From positions 62,001 through 126,000 of the forward strand of contig CAZVPF010000001.1 in the NCBI GenBank assembly GCA_964628195.1: a stretch of 64,000 nt of DNA. Reading direction: 5' to 3'. The stretch's first letter is position 1. Each line of letters starts with the position of its first letter. Source of the DNA: CAZVPF01 sp964628195. GTDB lineage: Bacteria > Planctomycetota > Phycisphaerae > Sedimentisphaerales > Anaerohalosphaeraceae. Under the pieces are notes generated by a model. It saw nothing but the letters and a program-made list of their open reading frames with translations, made no database searches and was not told the DNA's origin. The translations under genes and the position numbers were made by a program. This document shows positions 1 to 8,013 of this stretch, one piece after another.

Positions 1-1575
1 ACTTACAGCACTGCAACTCTCTCGCTGGGCAGGTACTACTGGCGGGTCGATGAGAACAATACCGACAACAGCACGACCAAAGGCAATGTCTGGACATTCT
101 ACATGGACGCTGAATATGACATCGAAGACTGGGATAATTACGATAACACCGTCAATATGCTTTCAAACTGGGACGCCCAGGACGGTGCGGTTATAAACCT
201 GATCACAGACAGCGACGGCACAGGCTTCGACGGCAACGAAAATATGATGAAAATGGAATTCACCGGCGCATCGAGCGCTTATGCAAATCCGGCAAACCTT
301 GAACTTGGCCGAAACGATTTCACGGAGTTTAACGGCAAAGTGATGCACATCCAGTATCGAGGGGTTAGGAACACCGGCAAAGCCGGTCTGTACGTCAAGC
401 TCGAAGACACCGGCGCCGGCGAGGTTACAATTCCATTCAGCGACTCTGACCCGAACCTTTCACAGCCTACATGGACAGGCGGCTGGAATGACTGGTACAT
501 CGACCTGACAGATACCTCTATAACTTCGGATGTGGACCTTAAGAATATCGACCGTATCACTCTCGGCGTTAACCCGTCGGATGCCGGTCTTTCTGGGGTA
601 ATCTACTTCGGCGACGTCGAACTGGATCAGCCGAGCTGCATACTTGAAGAACTTGGAAATATCGGCGACGCTGATGGTGACTGCGACGCAGACATGGATG
701 ATATAGAGATGCTCGCTATGTACTGGCTCGAGGGTTCGAAGAACATCGTTCCGCAGGCACCAACAGCCAACCCCATACTCAAGTACACCTTTGACAATAC
801 CGGCAATCTAGGTGAGGACAGCGCCGGCGGTTATGATGCCGCTGCACTGGGAGGCACCCCGGTTGCTGTAACCGGTAAAGTTGGCTCGGCAGTTAAGTTT
901 GACGGAACCTATCGCTTTGAGATCGGTTCTGCAGGCGATGCGTTTGCCCCGGTTGAAACTTCCGAAGCGATTACAATAGCTTTCTGGGTCAAAGGCGATC
1001 CCAACCAGCCCGTTCAGGATCCGGATTCACAGGATTTGTTCCGCGGATTTATGGACAGTGAAGTTATGTTCAAATCCCACCTGCCGGACGGGTCGGGCGA
1101 AATCGCCTGGCAGGCCGGAGCCGACCAGACAAGCGGTGTATACCTGCCTGTGCGTCTGACCGGAAACGTTGATGACCTTCGTTACCAGGCAACAGAGAAA
1201 AGCGAATTCGAGGGACAATGGAACCACTACGCTTTCACAAAGGACTTTGCTGCTGACGTTCAGCGTATCTACCAGAACGGTGTGCTTGTCGCAGAGGACC
1301 GCTTCGCAGAGGCTGATTACTTCACGCTTGACTCGTTCGCTTTCGGCGGTCAGCCGGATGGCGGCAATGAATATCAGGGTCTCGTAGATGAATTTACAGT
1401 TTACGACGTTGCGCTCAGTCAGGAGAATATCGCCTCATTGGCGGGTGCGGCCCAGTTCCAGCAGCCGCTTCTTGACGACGTGCTTGCAGACACCGACAGA
1501 GACGGAGATGTCGACTTTGCAGACTTTGCGAAGGTTGCGGGTCTCTGGCTCGACGGTCAAATTCTCTGGCCGTAA
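1..1575 (+). CDS. Secreted LamG-domain protein with dockerin-like repeats (5' end missing)
   Basis: The reading frame is open from base 1, so the N-terminus lies outside the window. The first residues include a YYWRVDEN motif followed by GNVWTFY, a fibronectin-like module end common in secreted Planctomycete proteins. A jelly-roll-like segment follows. About 200 residues from the visible start is an EF-hand-like repeat (DADGDCDADMDD, then LAMYWL). Next comes a LamG/concanavalin-like domain with the usual GKVGSAVKFDG, ITIAFWVKG and GLVDEFTVYDVALS segments. A second calcium-type repeat closes the protein (DTDRDGDVDFADF, then VAGLWL). The two Asp-rich loops resemble dockerin type I loops. The likely role is extracellular carbohydrate or surface binding; the substrate cannot be told. 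A terminator follows the stop codon. Confidence 0.85.
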   Translation, partial: TYSTATLSLGRYYWRVDENNTDNSTTKGNVWTFYMDAEYDIEDWDNYDNTVNMLSNWDAQDGAVINLITDSDGTGFDGNENMMKMEFTGASSAYANPANLELGRNDFTEFNGKVMHIQYRGVRNTGKAGLYVKLEDTGAGEVTIPFSDSDPNLSQPTWTGGWNDWYIDLTDTSITSDVDLKNIDRITLGVNPSDAGLSGVIYFGDVELDQPSCILEELGNIGDADGDCDADMDDIEMLAMYWLEGSKNIVPQAPTANPILKYTFDNTGNLGEDSAGGYDAAALGGTPVAVTGKVGSAVKFDGTYRFEIGSAGDAFAPVETSEAITIAFWVKGDPNQPVQDPDSQDLFRGFMDSEVMFKSHLPDGSGEIAWQAGADQTSGVYLPVRLTGNVDDLRYQATEKSEFEGQWNHYAFTKDFAADVQRIYQNGVLVAEDRFAEADYFTLDSFAFGGQPDGGNEYQGLVDEFTVYDVALSQENIASLAGAAQFQQPLLDDVLADTDRDGDVDFADFAKVAGLWLDGQILWP

Positions 1576-1610
1576 GGTTAGAATAAAAACTTAAAATTTG
1601 ACATGTTTTC

Positions 1611-1645
1611 ACGGGCTCGTGAGTTTATCGCGGGCCCGTTTTTTT
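1611..1645 (+). terminator. Rho-independent terminator after the LamG gene
   Basis: The arms ACGGGCTCG (1611-1619) and CGGGCCCGT (1631-1639) form a 9-bp stem with one G-T pair, followed directly by a run of seven T on the + strand. It lies 36 bases after the LamG stop codon. The same stem has no T run when read on the minus strand. Confidence 0.8.
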
Positions 1646-1658
1646 GCCGGCTGATCGT

Positions 1659-2249
1659 TCATCTGCATATGACTATAATATCACAGCCGGCCGCAGCGGC
1701 GAGAAGGTCGCTTTTTTTTCGCCCGGCCCACTGCTCGACGCTGCCGTTGCCCCTGCAATCACAGACAAGCTTTAGCATGTCGCTTTCGAACAGGCAATGG
1801 ACCGATTTCACTGTTGACATATGCGAGCGGTCAAGGCCGTCGGCAAGCCTGACAATACCGCCGAGCAAACGGACCTTTTCTTTGCCGTCTTCATCAAGGC
1901 TGCCGTAGATATCGTGCTTATCTTTGGGCAGTGCTTTGCGATGATACCGTGCGATCAGTGCGACGATGTTCCTTTGCCGCTGACTGAAGTCGACCGTGGT
2001 GTCTTCGAGTATGATGCGCATTGACGTTTTATGATGTTTTTGCTGTCCCTGTGACCAGCCCGTGTCGTGCAGCATCGCCCCGCAGCGCATTAATAATTTG
2101 TCGTGTTCGTCAAGCTCGAATTCAGCGGCAATGCCGTCGAATATCATGCATGCGATATCGTGCACCTGGTGTCTGTGCCCGGGTTCGGGGTCGAATCTGC
2201 AGGAAAGTTTTTCAACCTGCTCGAATAGTGTTTCAATCTGCGCTGTCAT
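1659..2249 (-). CDS. HD-domain phosphohydrolase, Ppx/GppA C-terminal type
   Basis: A protein of about 196 residues. It shows the HD metal-site pattern: H near residue 30 (HRHQVHD), H61-D62 in AMLHDTGW, a following HHKTS, and a late Asp in RLADGLDRSHM. This order resembles the HD domain at the C-terminus of exopolyphosphatase/GppA proteins. The frame also offers upstream ATGs at 2336 and 2303, but these would overlap the preceding gene by about 70-104 bases. The ATG at 2249 overlaps it by 17 bases and keeps the whole HD domain, so it is preferred, although no strong ribosome site is visible. It is co-directional with the CHAD gene just upstream, which points to polyphosphate metabolism. The exact substrate is not shown. 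Confidence 0.75.
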   Translation of the reverse strand: MTAQIETLFEQVEKLSCRFDPEPGHRHQVHDIACMIFDGIAAEFELDEHDKLLMRCGAMLHDTGWSQGQQKHHKTSMRIILEDTTVDFSQRQRNIVALIARYHRKALPKDKHDIYGSLDEDGKEKVRLLGGIVRLADGLDRSHMSTVKSVHCLFESDMLKLVCDCRGNGSVEQWAGRKKSDLLAAAAGCDIIVICR

Positions 2250-3360
2250 TTGCCCGAATGTGTTCGTCAAATAAAGACTCGTCGCTCTGTTCGGGTCGAA
2301 CTTCATCAATGCCGGAACTTTCAGAAAAGTCCGCATCTGATATTTCAGCCGCCTGGTGCCGGTCGGACTGCTGGTCGCAGCCGGTCAATTGCTCTGCTCT
2401 TTGCCGCATAACCTCAACGAGCCTGCGCCATGCATCTTCTTCTCGAAGCTGTTTCCAATACTCTTTCAGCTCTGCGAAAAGTTCGGTCCTGCCCGTGCTG
2501 AAATGTCTTCTGAGGTACTCTATACCCGGCTGAAGTGTACGCATCTGCCTGTCAAATCCAAAATACTTTAGCGTCCTTTCATGCTCGTTCTGCTCAAAGA
2601 CAGCTATCTGTTCCAGCCAGACATCGAAATCGTGAATGCTGCCGGTCAGTTTCTGCACCTTTTTAAGCTTTCGGATGTACCCGTCTATTGCCCCATTGTA
2701 AAGGCCTTTGCATATCTCCATGCTGTAACGGAGTTTCTTGGCGGCTATCCGCATCTGGTGGTGCTCGTTTTTCATGGTTTCATCGGCAAGACTGAATTCA
2801 TGAGACAGCAGTTCCTCGAGCTTAGCCTCGATATGCTCTGCGGTCTTTTGCAGGGAATATTCGCTGGTCTCATCGACCCCGCTTGTTCTGCACTGCCAGA
2901 CGATCCGCGCCGTCGCTGCACCCAGTTCGGTAATGATTCCGCTTTTTTCCAGCTTCTTTACTGTCTTTATGACGCCGGGCTGAACTTCCTGCCGTCGCTG
3001 CTGCAAACGCAGTATGATTCTTTTGATACCCTTTAGGTTTTTGAAGTTCGCCTGTCCTGCTTTTTCAACAAGCCCGCTTAAATAATCTATCTGAACGTCA
3101 AGGTCCCGGGCCTTTCCCAGACCTTTTGTGAGCTTTTTGATTCGTTTATACCATTTACCAACATCCTTGCTCTCGAAACAATCCCCGAACATATCCAGCC
3201 CTGCCCGGATACGCCTGGAAGCAACACGGCCCTGGTGAATATACTCGATATCCTTTTCGCCCGCTGAAATACCCTTCAACTGCTTTGTAAGATGTTTGAG
3301 CTGTTTACCGAGATATTTCGCCCCCACAAGGCAATAACTTTTATCTGGTGCAGACTCCAT
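2233..3360 (-). CDS. CHAD domain protein (polyphosphate-binding type)
   Basis: A protein of 375 residues made of helices rich in Lys, Arg and His. CHAD landmarks are EYIHQGRVASRRIRAGLDMF near residues 38-57, KARDLDVQIDYL, and later HHQMRIAAKKLRYSMEIC and TGSIHDFDVWLEQI, giving the paired His/Arg-bearing helices of the fold. The last ~50 residues are hydrophilic, acidic and probably disordered. CHAD domains are known to bind inorganic polyphosphate and associate with polyphosphate granules. No CYTH domain is fused here. The HD phosphohydrolase gene overlaps the 3' end, so the two are probably co-translated and act on the same polymer; this is inferred from context. Confidence 0.85.
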   Translation of the reverse strand: MESAPDKSYCLVGAKYLGKQLKHLTKQLKGISAGEKDIEYIHQGRVASRRIRAGLDMFGDCFESKDVGKWYKRIKKLTKGLGKARDLDVQIDYLSGLVEKAGQANFKNLKGIKRIILRLQQRRQEVQPGVIKTVKKLEKSGIITELGAATARIVWQCRTSGVDETSEYSLQKTAEHIEAKLEELLSHEFSLADETMKNEHHQMRIAAKKLRYSMEICKGLYNGAIDGYIRKLKKVQKLTGSIHDFDVWLEQIAVFEQNEHERTLKYFGFDRQMRTLQPGIEYLRRHFSTGRTELFAELKEYWKQLREEDAWRRLVEVMRQRAEQLTGCDQQSDRHQAAEISDADFSESSGIDEVRPEQSDESLFDEHIRANDSAD

Positions 3361-3577
3361 TTATTTCCCGTTCATAACTTTGCCCGAATGCCCATAAATA
3401 TAGCTTAACAGAAAATTCCAGTCTGTCAAATTCTTTTACTAATAAGACACTGGAAGCCTTTTACATCTACTTTTCATATACTCTCAAAACAGCGTAAATG
3501 TCCGCAAAAAAAGCTGCATAACCCATGTTTCCCTGAAACCCTTGCAAAACAAAGACTTGTGTTTTTGCTCTTTTATA

Positions 3578-3607
3578 TTGACAGCGATACATGCTTGTTG
3601 ATATGCT
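3578..3607 (+). promoter_or_regulatory. Predicted sigma-70 promoter of pfk, possibly giving a leaderless mRNA
   Basis: TTGACA at 3578-3583 and TATGCT at 3602-3607 are separated by 18 bases. The A of the pfk ATG (3614) lies seven bases after the -10 hexamer, where transcription would normally start. No Shine-Dalgarno sequence is visible before the ATG. Both facts fit a transcript that begins at or next to the start codon. Confidence 0.45.
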
Positions 3608-3613
3608 GAGATT

Positions 3614-4843
3614 ATGGCTAAGACTAAAACCAAATGTATAGGAATACTCACCTCCGGGGGCGACTGTCCGGGGCTAAATGCTGCGATTCGCGCGGTGGCC
3701 CGCCCGGCAATGGATGAGTATGGAATGACGGTCGTTGGTATTCTGGACGGTTTCAGGGGGCTGGTTGAAAACCGTGTTATTCCGCTGGACGGCAGGGCGG
3801 TTTCGAGCATCCTTACCGACGGCGGAACAATACTCGGCACCAGCAGGGACAAAATTCACAAAATGCCTATGGGCGGAAAGAACATCGACATGACAGATGT
3901 CGCCCTTGAGAATATCGCCAAGCTGAACCTGGACTGCCTCGTTTGTCTCGGCGGAGGAGGGACACAGAAAAACGCCCTGCGACTTCACCAGCAAGGCGGG
4001 GTCAATGTCATGACCCTCCCCAAAACGATCGACAACGATGTGTGGGGCACCCAGATGACTTTCGGCTACGACACCGCAAGACAGATAGCAACCGATGCCA
4101 TAGACCGTCTTCACACCACCGCAACAAGCCATCACCGTGTTATCGTTTGCGAAGTAATGGGCCACAAGGTCGGCTGGCTTACCCTCACAGCGGGCCTGGC
4201 AGGAGGCGCCGACGTAATACTCATACCGGAGCTTCCATACAATCTCGACATCATATCCGATTATATCATGCAGAGGCGAAGAAAAGGAAAACGCTTTTCA
4301 ATCATCGCCGTCGCCGAAGGCGCCAAGTCAATTAACGACGTAAAAGCCGAACAGGAAAAGGCAAAGGAAAGCGAAGACGATTCGAAAAAGAAGAAAAAGA
4401 AAAAGAAAACCGAAGACTCCGAGATCGTCTCACTCGAGGACCTTGACACGGTACAGCCCGACTCCGACGGCAGGGGGGCGCTGGTCGTAAGGCGTGTTCG
4501 CGGTGAGATAAGAACCTACCATATAGTGCAGGAACCGATCGCTTCGCGGGTAGCGCGAAATCTCCAGGAGCTTACGGGCATAGAGGCCAGGGTTACATCA
4601 CTCGGACACGTTCAAAGAGGCGGCATACCGTCGGCTTTCGACCGTATGCTCTGCACAAGACTCGGCACAAAGGCAGCGCAGCTTCTCGCCGAGGGAACAT
4701 ACAACGTAATGGTAGCCTACAACAACGACCAGTGTTTGCCGACCCCGCTTGAAGATGTCGCCGGAAAACGCAAGACAGTGCCTCTCGACTCCCCGCTTAT
4801 CGAGTCGGCAAGGCTGGTAGGCACCTGCATGGGAACCGAGTAA
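3614..4843 (+). CDS. pfkA: 6-phosphofructokinase with mixed ATP/PPi donor-site signature
   Basis: A protein of 409 residues that phosphorylates fructose 6-phosphate in glycolysis. Family landmarks are GILTSGGDCPGLNAAI (residues 9-24), the donor loop GGGGT (113-117), the catalytic PKTIDND (136-142, proton acceptor Asp in TIDND), MGHKVGW (182-188) and GHVQRGG (331-337). The donor loop has Gly where ATP enzymes carry the Mg-binding Asp of GGDGS, and PKTIDND has the Lys typical of PPi enzymes where E. coli PfkA has Gly. ATP versus PPi use is therefore undecided. Residues about 241-290 are an acidic, Lys-rich insert with a run of eight Lys, probably a disordered surface loop. It is convergent with the superoxide dismutase gene. 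Confidence 0.9.
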   Translation: MAKTKTKCIGILTSGGDCPGLNAAIRAVARPAMDEYGMTVVGILDGFRGLVENRVIPLDGRAVSSILTDGGTILGTSRDKIHKMPMGGKNIDMTDVALENIAKLNLDCLVCLGGGGTQKNALRLHQQGGVNVMTLPKTIDNDVWGTQMTFGYDTARQIATDAIDRLHTTATSHHRVIVCEVMGHKVGWLTLTAGLAGGADVILIPELPYNLDIISDYIMQRRRKGKRFSIIAVAEGAKSINDVKAEQEKAKESEDDSKKKKKKKKTEDSEIVSLEDLDTVQPDSDGRGALVVRRVRGEIRTYHIVQEPIASRVARNLQELTGIEARVTSLGHVQRGGIPSAFDRMLCTRLGTKAAQLLAEGTYNVMVAYNNDQCLPTPLEDVAGKRKTVPLDSPLIESARLVGTCMGTE

Positions 4844-4873
4844 AGACTGGGTGTTATTATCCGCACCGTGCTG

Positions 4874-5632
4874 TTAACGCAGCATGCGGGCCTGTTCAAG
4901 TCTTTGAGCGGCGTACTGCCAGTTGGCAATCTTGAGGAAATTATCCACGAAATTCGCCCTTGAATTCTGGTACTTAAGATAATACGCGTGTTCCCAGACG
5001 TCACAAACAAGAAGCGGCACGACCCCTGCCATAAACAGGTCCTGGTGTTTCTCAGACTGGAGGATAATTATCTTATCGCTTACAGGTTCATAAGCGACGA
5101 TACCCCAGCCGGAGGCTTCGACCGCTTTTGTCGCGGCGGCAAATTGCTGTTTGAAAGCATAGACCGAACCAAAGCTGTCCTCAACGGCCTGCATAAAGCT
5201 TTGCGGCATTTCACAGCCGCCCGGTGTCATCGAATGCCAGAACAAACTGTGCAGAATATGCCCCGAACCGTGGAACGCGAGATTACGCGAAAGCGCTTTT
5301 ATGTTCCCATAGTCGCCGTTTTGCCTTGCCTTTTCGAGCTTGTCGAGCGTGGAGTTCAATCCGTTTACGTAGCCCTGGTGATGCTTTGTATGATGGATAC
5401 GAAGCGTCTGCTCGTCGTAATAGGGCTCAAGGGCATCATAAGCATAAGGCAAATCGGGAAGCACATACTTGTGCCCGTCATAAATATCATGCCCGAATGT
5501 CATCTGGCCGGTTATTTTTGCGGACTCCTCATTTTTTGCCGTTGTACTGCTCTGGCTGCAGGAAAACAAAAATGCGCCGACAGCAAGCACTGCCACAAAA
5601 CCCAAAACCTTTCGATCCGGAAGAAAATACAT
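4874..5632 (-). CDS. sodA: Exported lipoprotein Fe/Mn superoxide dismutase
   Basis: A protein of 252 residues. Residues 1-25 form a lipoprotein signal peptide with lipobox LFSC, and Cys25 is the predicted lipidation site; a ~25-residue polar linker follows. The enzyme domain starts near residue 55 with LPDLPYAYDALEP. The metal ligands fit H80 (in IHHTKHH), H128 (in HILHSLFW), D211 and H215 (in DVWEHAYY). The segment HGSGHILHSLFW differs from the usual GGGHANHSLFW, and the sequence alone does not decide iron versus manganese. Most bacterial Fe/Mn enzymes are cytoplasmic, so a lipid-anchored form suggests defence against external superoxide. The ATG follows a good ribosome site, AAAGGGGG. Confidence 0.9.
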   Translation of the reverse strand: MYFLPDRKVLGFVAVLAVGAFLFSCSQSSTTAKNEESAKITGQMTFGHDIYDGHKYVLPDLPYAYDALEPYYDEQTLRIHHTKHHQGYVNGLNSTLDKLEKARQNGDYGNIKALSRNLAFHGSGHILHSLFWHSMTPGGCEMPQSFMQAVEDSFGSVYAFKQQFAAATKAVEASGWGIVAYEPVSDKIIILQSEKHQDLFMAGVVPLLVCDVWEHAYYLKYQNSRANFVDNFLKIANWQYAAQRLEQARMLR

Positions 5633-5695
5633 ATCAACCCCCTTTATACCTGATTATCGTTTAAGCCCGGTTCACAGCAAACCCGGCCATAATAA

Positions 5696-5724
5696 AGGTT
5701 AATGGTCGGCAACTAAGCTTTCAA
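5696..5724 (-). promoter_or_regulatory. Predicted sigma-70 promoter of the superoxide dismutase gene
   Basis: On the minus strand TTGAAA and TAACCT are separated by 17 bases, about 60 bases upstream of the start codon. The -10 is weak (TAACCT). The same hexamer recurs in the predicted gltX promoter. Confidence 0.35.
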
Positions 5725-5771
5725 GAAAAATTTATGTAAGGAAAATCCCTATCCCCAGGGGGCTTTAAAAC

Positions 5772-5801
5772 AAAAAAGGCGAGACCAAAAAGCCTCGCCT
5801 T
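5772..5801 (-). terminator. Rho-independent terminator of the PEP-CTERM gene
   Basis: The perfect 8-bp arms AAGGCGAG (5776-5783) and CTCGCCTT (5794-5801) are followed on the minus strand by a T run. It lies about 40 bases past the stop codon of the PEP-CTERM gene. Confidence 0.8.
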
Positions 5802-5839
5802 GAAAACTTAAATATTCTGCAATACTTTGATTCGGTTTC

Positions 5840-6799
5840 TTACTTTCTTCTGCGGAGAAGAACACCGCCGAGACCGAGAATAAGCATTGTCGCAGGTTCC
5901 GGAACCACTGAAATAACGCCTGAGTATTCATTATCGTTCCAGGACGTTCCAATAATCTTACCTGCTTCACTTGTGGCAAGAATACCGGCTGTCTTGTAGC
6001 CTTCGATCCTTGCCTTGAGAGCTGCCCACTCTGCAGCGGGATCTGCCTGAACAGATATCCAGTCACCAGCAATTATGTTTATTGTCGCCGTGCCTGTCAT
6101 GTCAACAGTACCTGCGCCGCCGCCGTCACCGATGAAGATATTGGGGATATCAGCAATGCCGCCTGCCATTTCAAAGTGACCGGTCGTGCCTGCACCTACA
6201 CCAACTTGTAATGCCAAACCAAGCTGCAGATAGCTGCTGCCGTACATCTCAAGAAGGCCGCTTGCGCCAGTCTTGTTGGCAATGTACATTACGCCCGGGC
6301 TTACATACTGAGCGCTGTCGTAGATAGCAAGCTCACCGTGACCGCTCTGGCCGATGTTGGCTCTCTTGCCCTGATCAAAAATAGAAGTACCGCGAAGCTC
6401 AACTCTTCCGGAAGTGCCTGCGTTGTTACCGACCTTGAGGAAACCTGAGTCGCGACCGGTGTAAACATCTGCGTTTCCTTCAAGAAGAAGCAAACTGCCT
6501 GTGGTGCTGTTACCAACAATAAATGACTTGTTGAGATCAAGGTCAGCGCCTGTTGTGAGGACAAGTTCGCCGGCAGCAGTACTGCCCATAACTACTTCAA
6601 TTGTGCCTGCCGCAGCGTCAAGTATGCACTTGTCAACGCCGCTTTTGTCGATCGTGGTACTTACCAGCGGGTTCGGGGGAGAATCCCAGTTACCAGCTGT
6701 TACCCATTTGTTGTCGCCTGTGGTGTTAAGCCAGTTAGAAGCCAGGCTTGCACCGCAGAACATAACCAAAATTGACATTACCAGAAATGTTTTCTTCAT
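5840..6799 (-). CDS. PEP-CTERM secreted protein with beta-repeat body
   Basis: A protein of 319 residues. A Sec signal peptide (MKKTFLVMSILVMFCGASLA) is followed by a TTGDNKWVTAGNWDSP segment typical of autotransporter-associated or dockerin-type surface proteins. A Gly/Thr-rich body repeats a pattern of the type 'vGn..tG.l.l.g....', predicted to form stacked beta strands. The C-terminus is a PEP-CTERM tail: VVPEPATM, a short hydrophobic helix and RRRK. Such tails are recognised and processed by an exosortase, with anchoring or release at the surface or matrix. No exosortase is in this window. The start has a strong ribosome site (GGAGGATGTAAGATG) and a terminator follows the gene. The cargo function is unknown. 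Confidence 0.88.
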   Translation of the reverse strand: MKKTFLVMSILVMFCGASLASNWLNTTGDNKWVTAGNWDSPPNPLVSTTIDKSGVDKCILDAAAGTIEVVMGSTAAGELVLTTGADLDLNKSFIVGNSTTGSLLLLEGNADVYTGRDSGFLKVGNNAGTSGRVELRGTSIFDQGKRANIGQSGHGELAIYDSAQYVSPGVMYIANKTGASGLLEMYGSSYLQLGLALQVGVGAGTTGHFEMAGGIADIPNIFIGDGGGAGTVDMTGTATINIIAGDWISVQADPAAEWAALKARIEGYKTAGILATSEAGKIIGTSWNDNEYSGVISVVPEPATMLILGLGGVLLRRRK

Positions 6800-7491
6800 C
6801 TTACATCCTCCGAAACTTAAACAACATTTACTTACGATTCTAACTCTTCCAAACTTTTACTAATTAACGCTGCTTCAACATATGTAATTTAACATAAATT
6901 ATGTAAGCGATGCAAGAACAAAACCGAAGCTTTGTAAAAAAATTTACTTATCTATGTTTCCAGATACACAAAATCCATATAGCAGCGATAAAGCCCTATA
7001 ATAAGCTAAAAACTCAATTATATCCCCTCTTTCTGTCCTCATCCTGTGTTACAACTTTGCAAGTAAATATTTATAATTGACATCGCAATATTAAACATTG
7101 GCATTTATTTGAATAAATCTACCGCGATATATTGTTGAATTAACTGACTTTATCGCAATATTGTAAAAAAGAATCCTTACTTAATTGATAATAAGCCCGT
7201 CTTGAACACTTTCAGCAGGTGATTACTTGGCCTTTCGATAAATATTTTCAATTTTTTTGGATGTTTTTTTAACAATTTTCCGACCGGCATATTATTAACT
7301 GCGTTTGTTTCTTCCTTTAAAATAATAACTTACAGAGATTGTCCGATTTTACTAACAGGCTGAGACTGAACCGTTCAGGTTTTTTTGAATATTTAGGGTT
7401 GACGCACTATATATAGAGTTGTATAAGTTAATTAAGCTAAATGTTGGGTTAAGTTCTTTGAAACAATACTGTGGAAACCGGATATTAAGAC
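6800..7491. other. Long AT-rich intergenic region between divergent genes
   Basis: These 692 bases have no supported gene. The sequence is strongly AT-rich. It must hold the promoter of the minus-strand PEP-CTERM gene and holds the nrdR promoter at 7399-7427. On the minus strand, CGG (6926-6924) and TTGC (6915-6912) have the -24/-12 spacing of a sigma-54 site, but the upstream half is degenerate. Several short A/T hairpins can be drawn, none convincing. Confidence 0.6.
7399..7427 (+). promoter_or_regulatory. Predicted sigma-70 promoter of nrdR
   Basis: TTGACG (7399-7404) and TATAAG (7422-7427) are separated by exactly 17 bases, each one mismatch from consensus. The predicted start near 7434 leaves a leader of about 58 bases before the GTG at 7492. 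Confidence 0.65.
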
Positions 7492-7983
7492 GTGAGATGC
7501 CCCTTTTGTAAGGAAGATAAGGACAAGGTCATCGACTCGCGTTCAAGCGAAGGCGGCCGGGTCATTCGACGCAGAAGGCAGTGCCTTGTGTGCAAACGAC
7601 GCTTCACCACTTACGAAAAAATGGGTGAAAGCGCCAAACTTGCGGTTATTAAAAAGGACGGATCAAGGGTGCCTTACGACCGGGAAAAAGTGCTGGTGGG
7701 GCTGCAAAAGGCCTGCTATAAGCGGAAAATTTCAGCCGACCAGGTACTCGAAATGGCCGACCGAATCGAAGAGGACATATTCCGGAACCACGACAAGGAA
7801 GTTTCGACCAAGTTTATAGGTGAAAGCGTAATGAGACACCTGAGAAGGACAGACAAAGTGGCATATATCAGGTTCGCGAGTGTCTACCGCGAATTTGAAG
7901 ATGCCGGTGAGCTCATCGACGAAGTTACACAGGCTATCGAGAATTATGATTTCCCCGATCAGCCAAATTTATTCGACAATTAA
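7492..7983 (+). CDS. nrdR: Transcriptional repressor NrdR
   Basis: A protein of 163 residues, a normal NrdR length. The N-terminal zinc ribbon uses C3, C6, C31 and C34 (MRCPFC and QCLVC). The ATP-cone domain spans about residues 49-139 and begins with VIKKDGSRVPYDREKV. NrdR senses ATP/dATP and represses ribonucleotide reductase genes. The start is GTG at 7492; it is needed because the conserved zinc ligand is residue 3. No ribonucleotide reductase gene is in the window, so this copy regulates in trans. A second ATP-cone gene follows 30 bases downstream and is probably co-transcribed. Confidence 0.95.
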   Translation: MRCPFCKEDKDKVIDSRSSEGGRVIRRRRQCLVCKRRFTTYEKMGESAKLAVIKKDGSRVPYDREKVLVGLQKACYKRKISADQVLEMADRIEEDIFRNHDKEVSTKFIGESVMRHLRRTDKVAYIRFASVYREFEDAGELIDEVTQAIENYDFPDQPNLFDN

Positions 7984-8013
7984 CCGGGTTAGGTGACAAG
8001 GGAGGTCGCCGAT

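Noticed and set aside
4380..4412. Homopurine AAG repeat in the pfk gene as a frameshift or simple-repeat mutation site
   Set aside because: The frame continues cleanly on both sides into conserved PFK sequence, and the encoded acidic/Lys-rich loop is plausible.
4944..4952. TTATCCACG in the superoxide dismutase gene as a DnaA box
   Set aside because: One mismatch, inside a coding region, and isolated.
6911..6926. Sigma-54 site before the first PEP-CTERM gene
   Set aside because: Only GG and TTGC with the right spacing match; the rest of the -24 half is degenerate in a very AT-rich region, so chance is likely.
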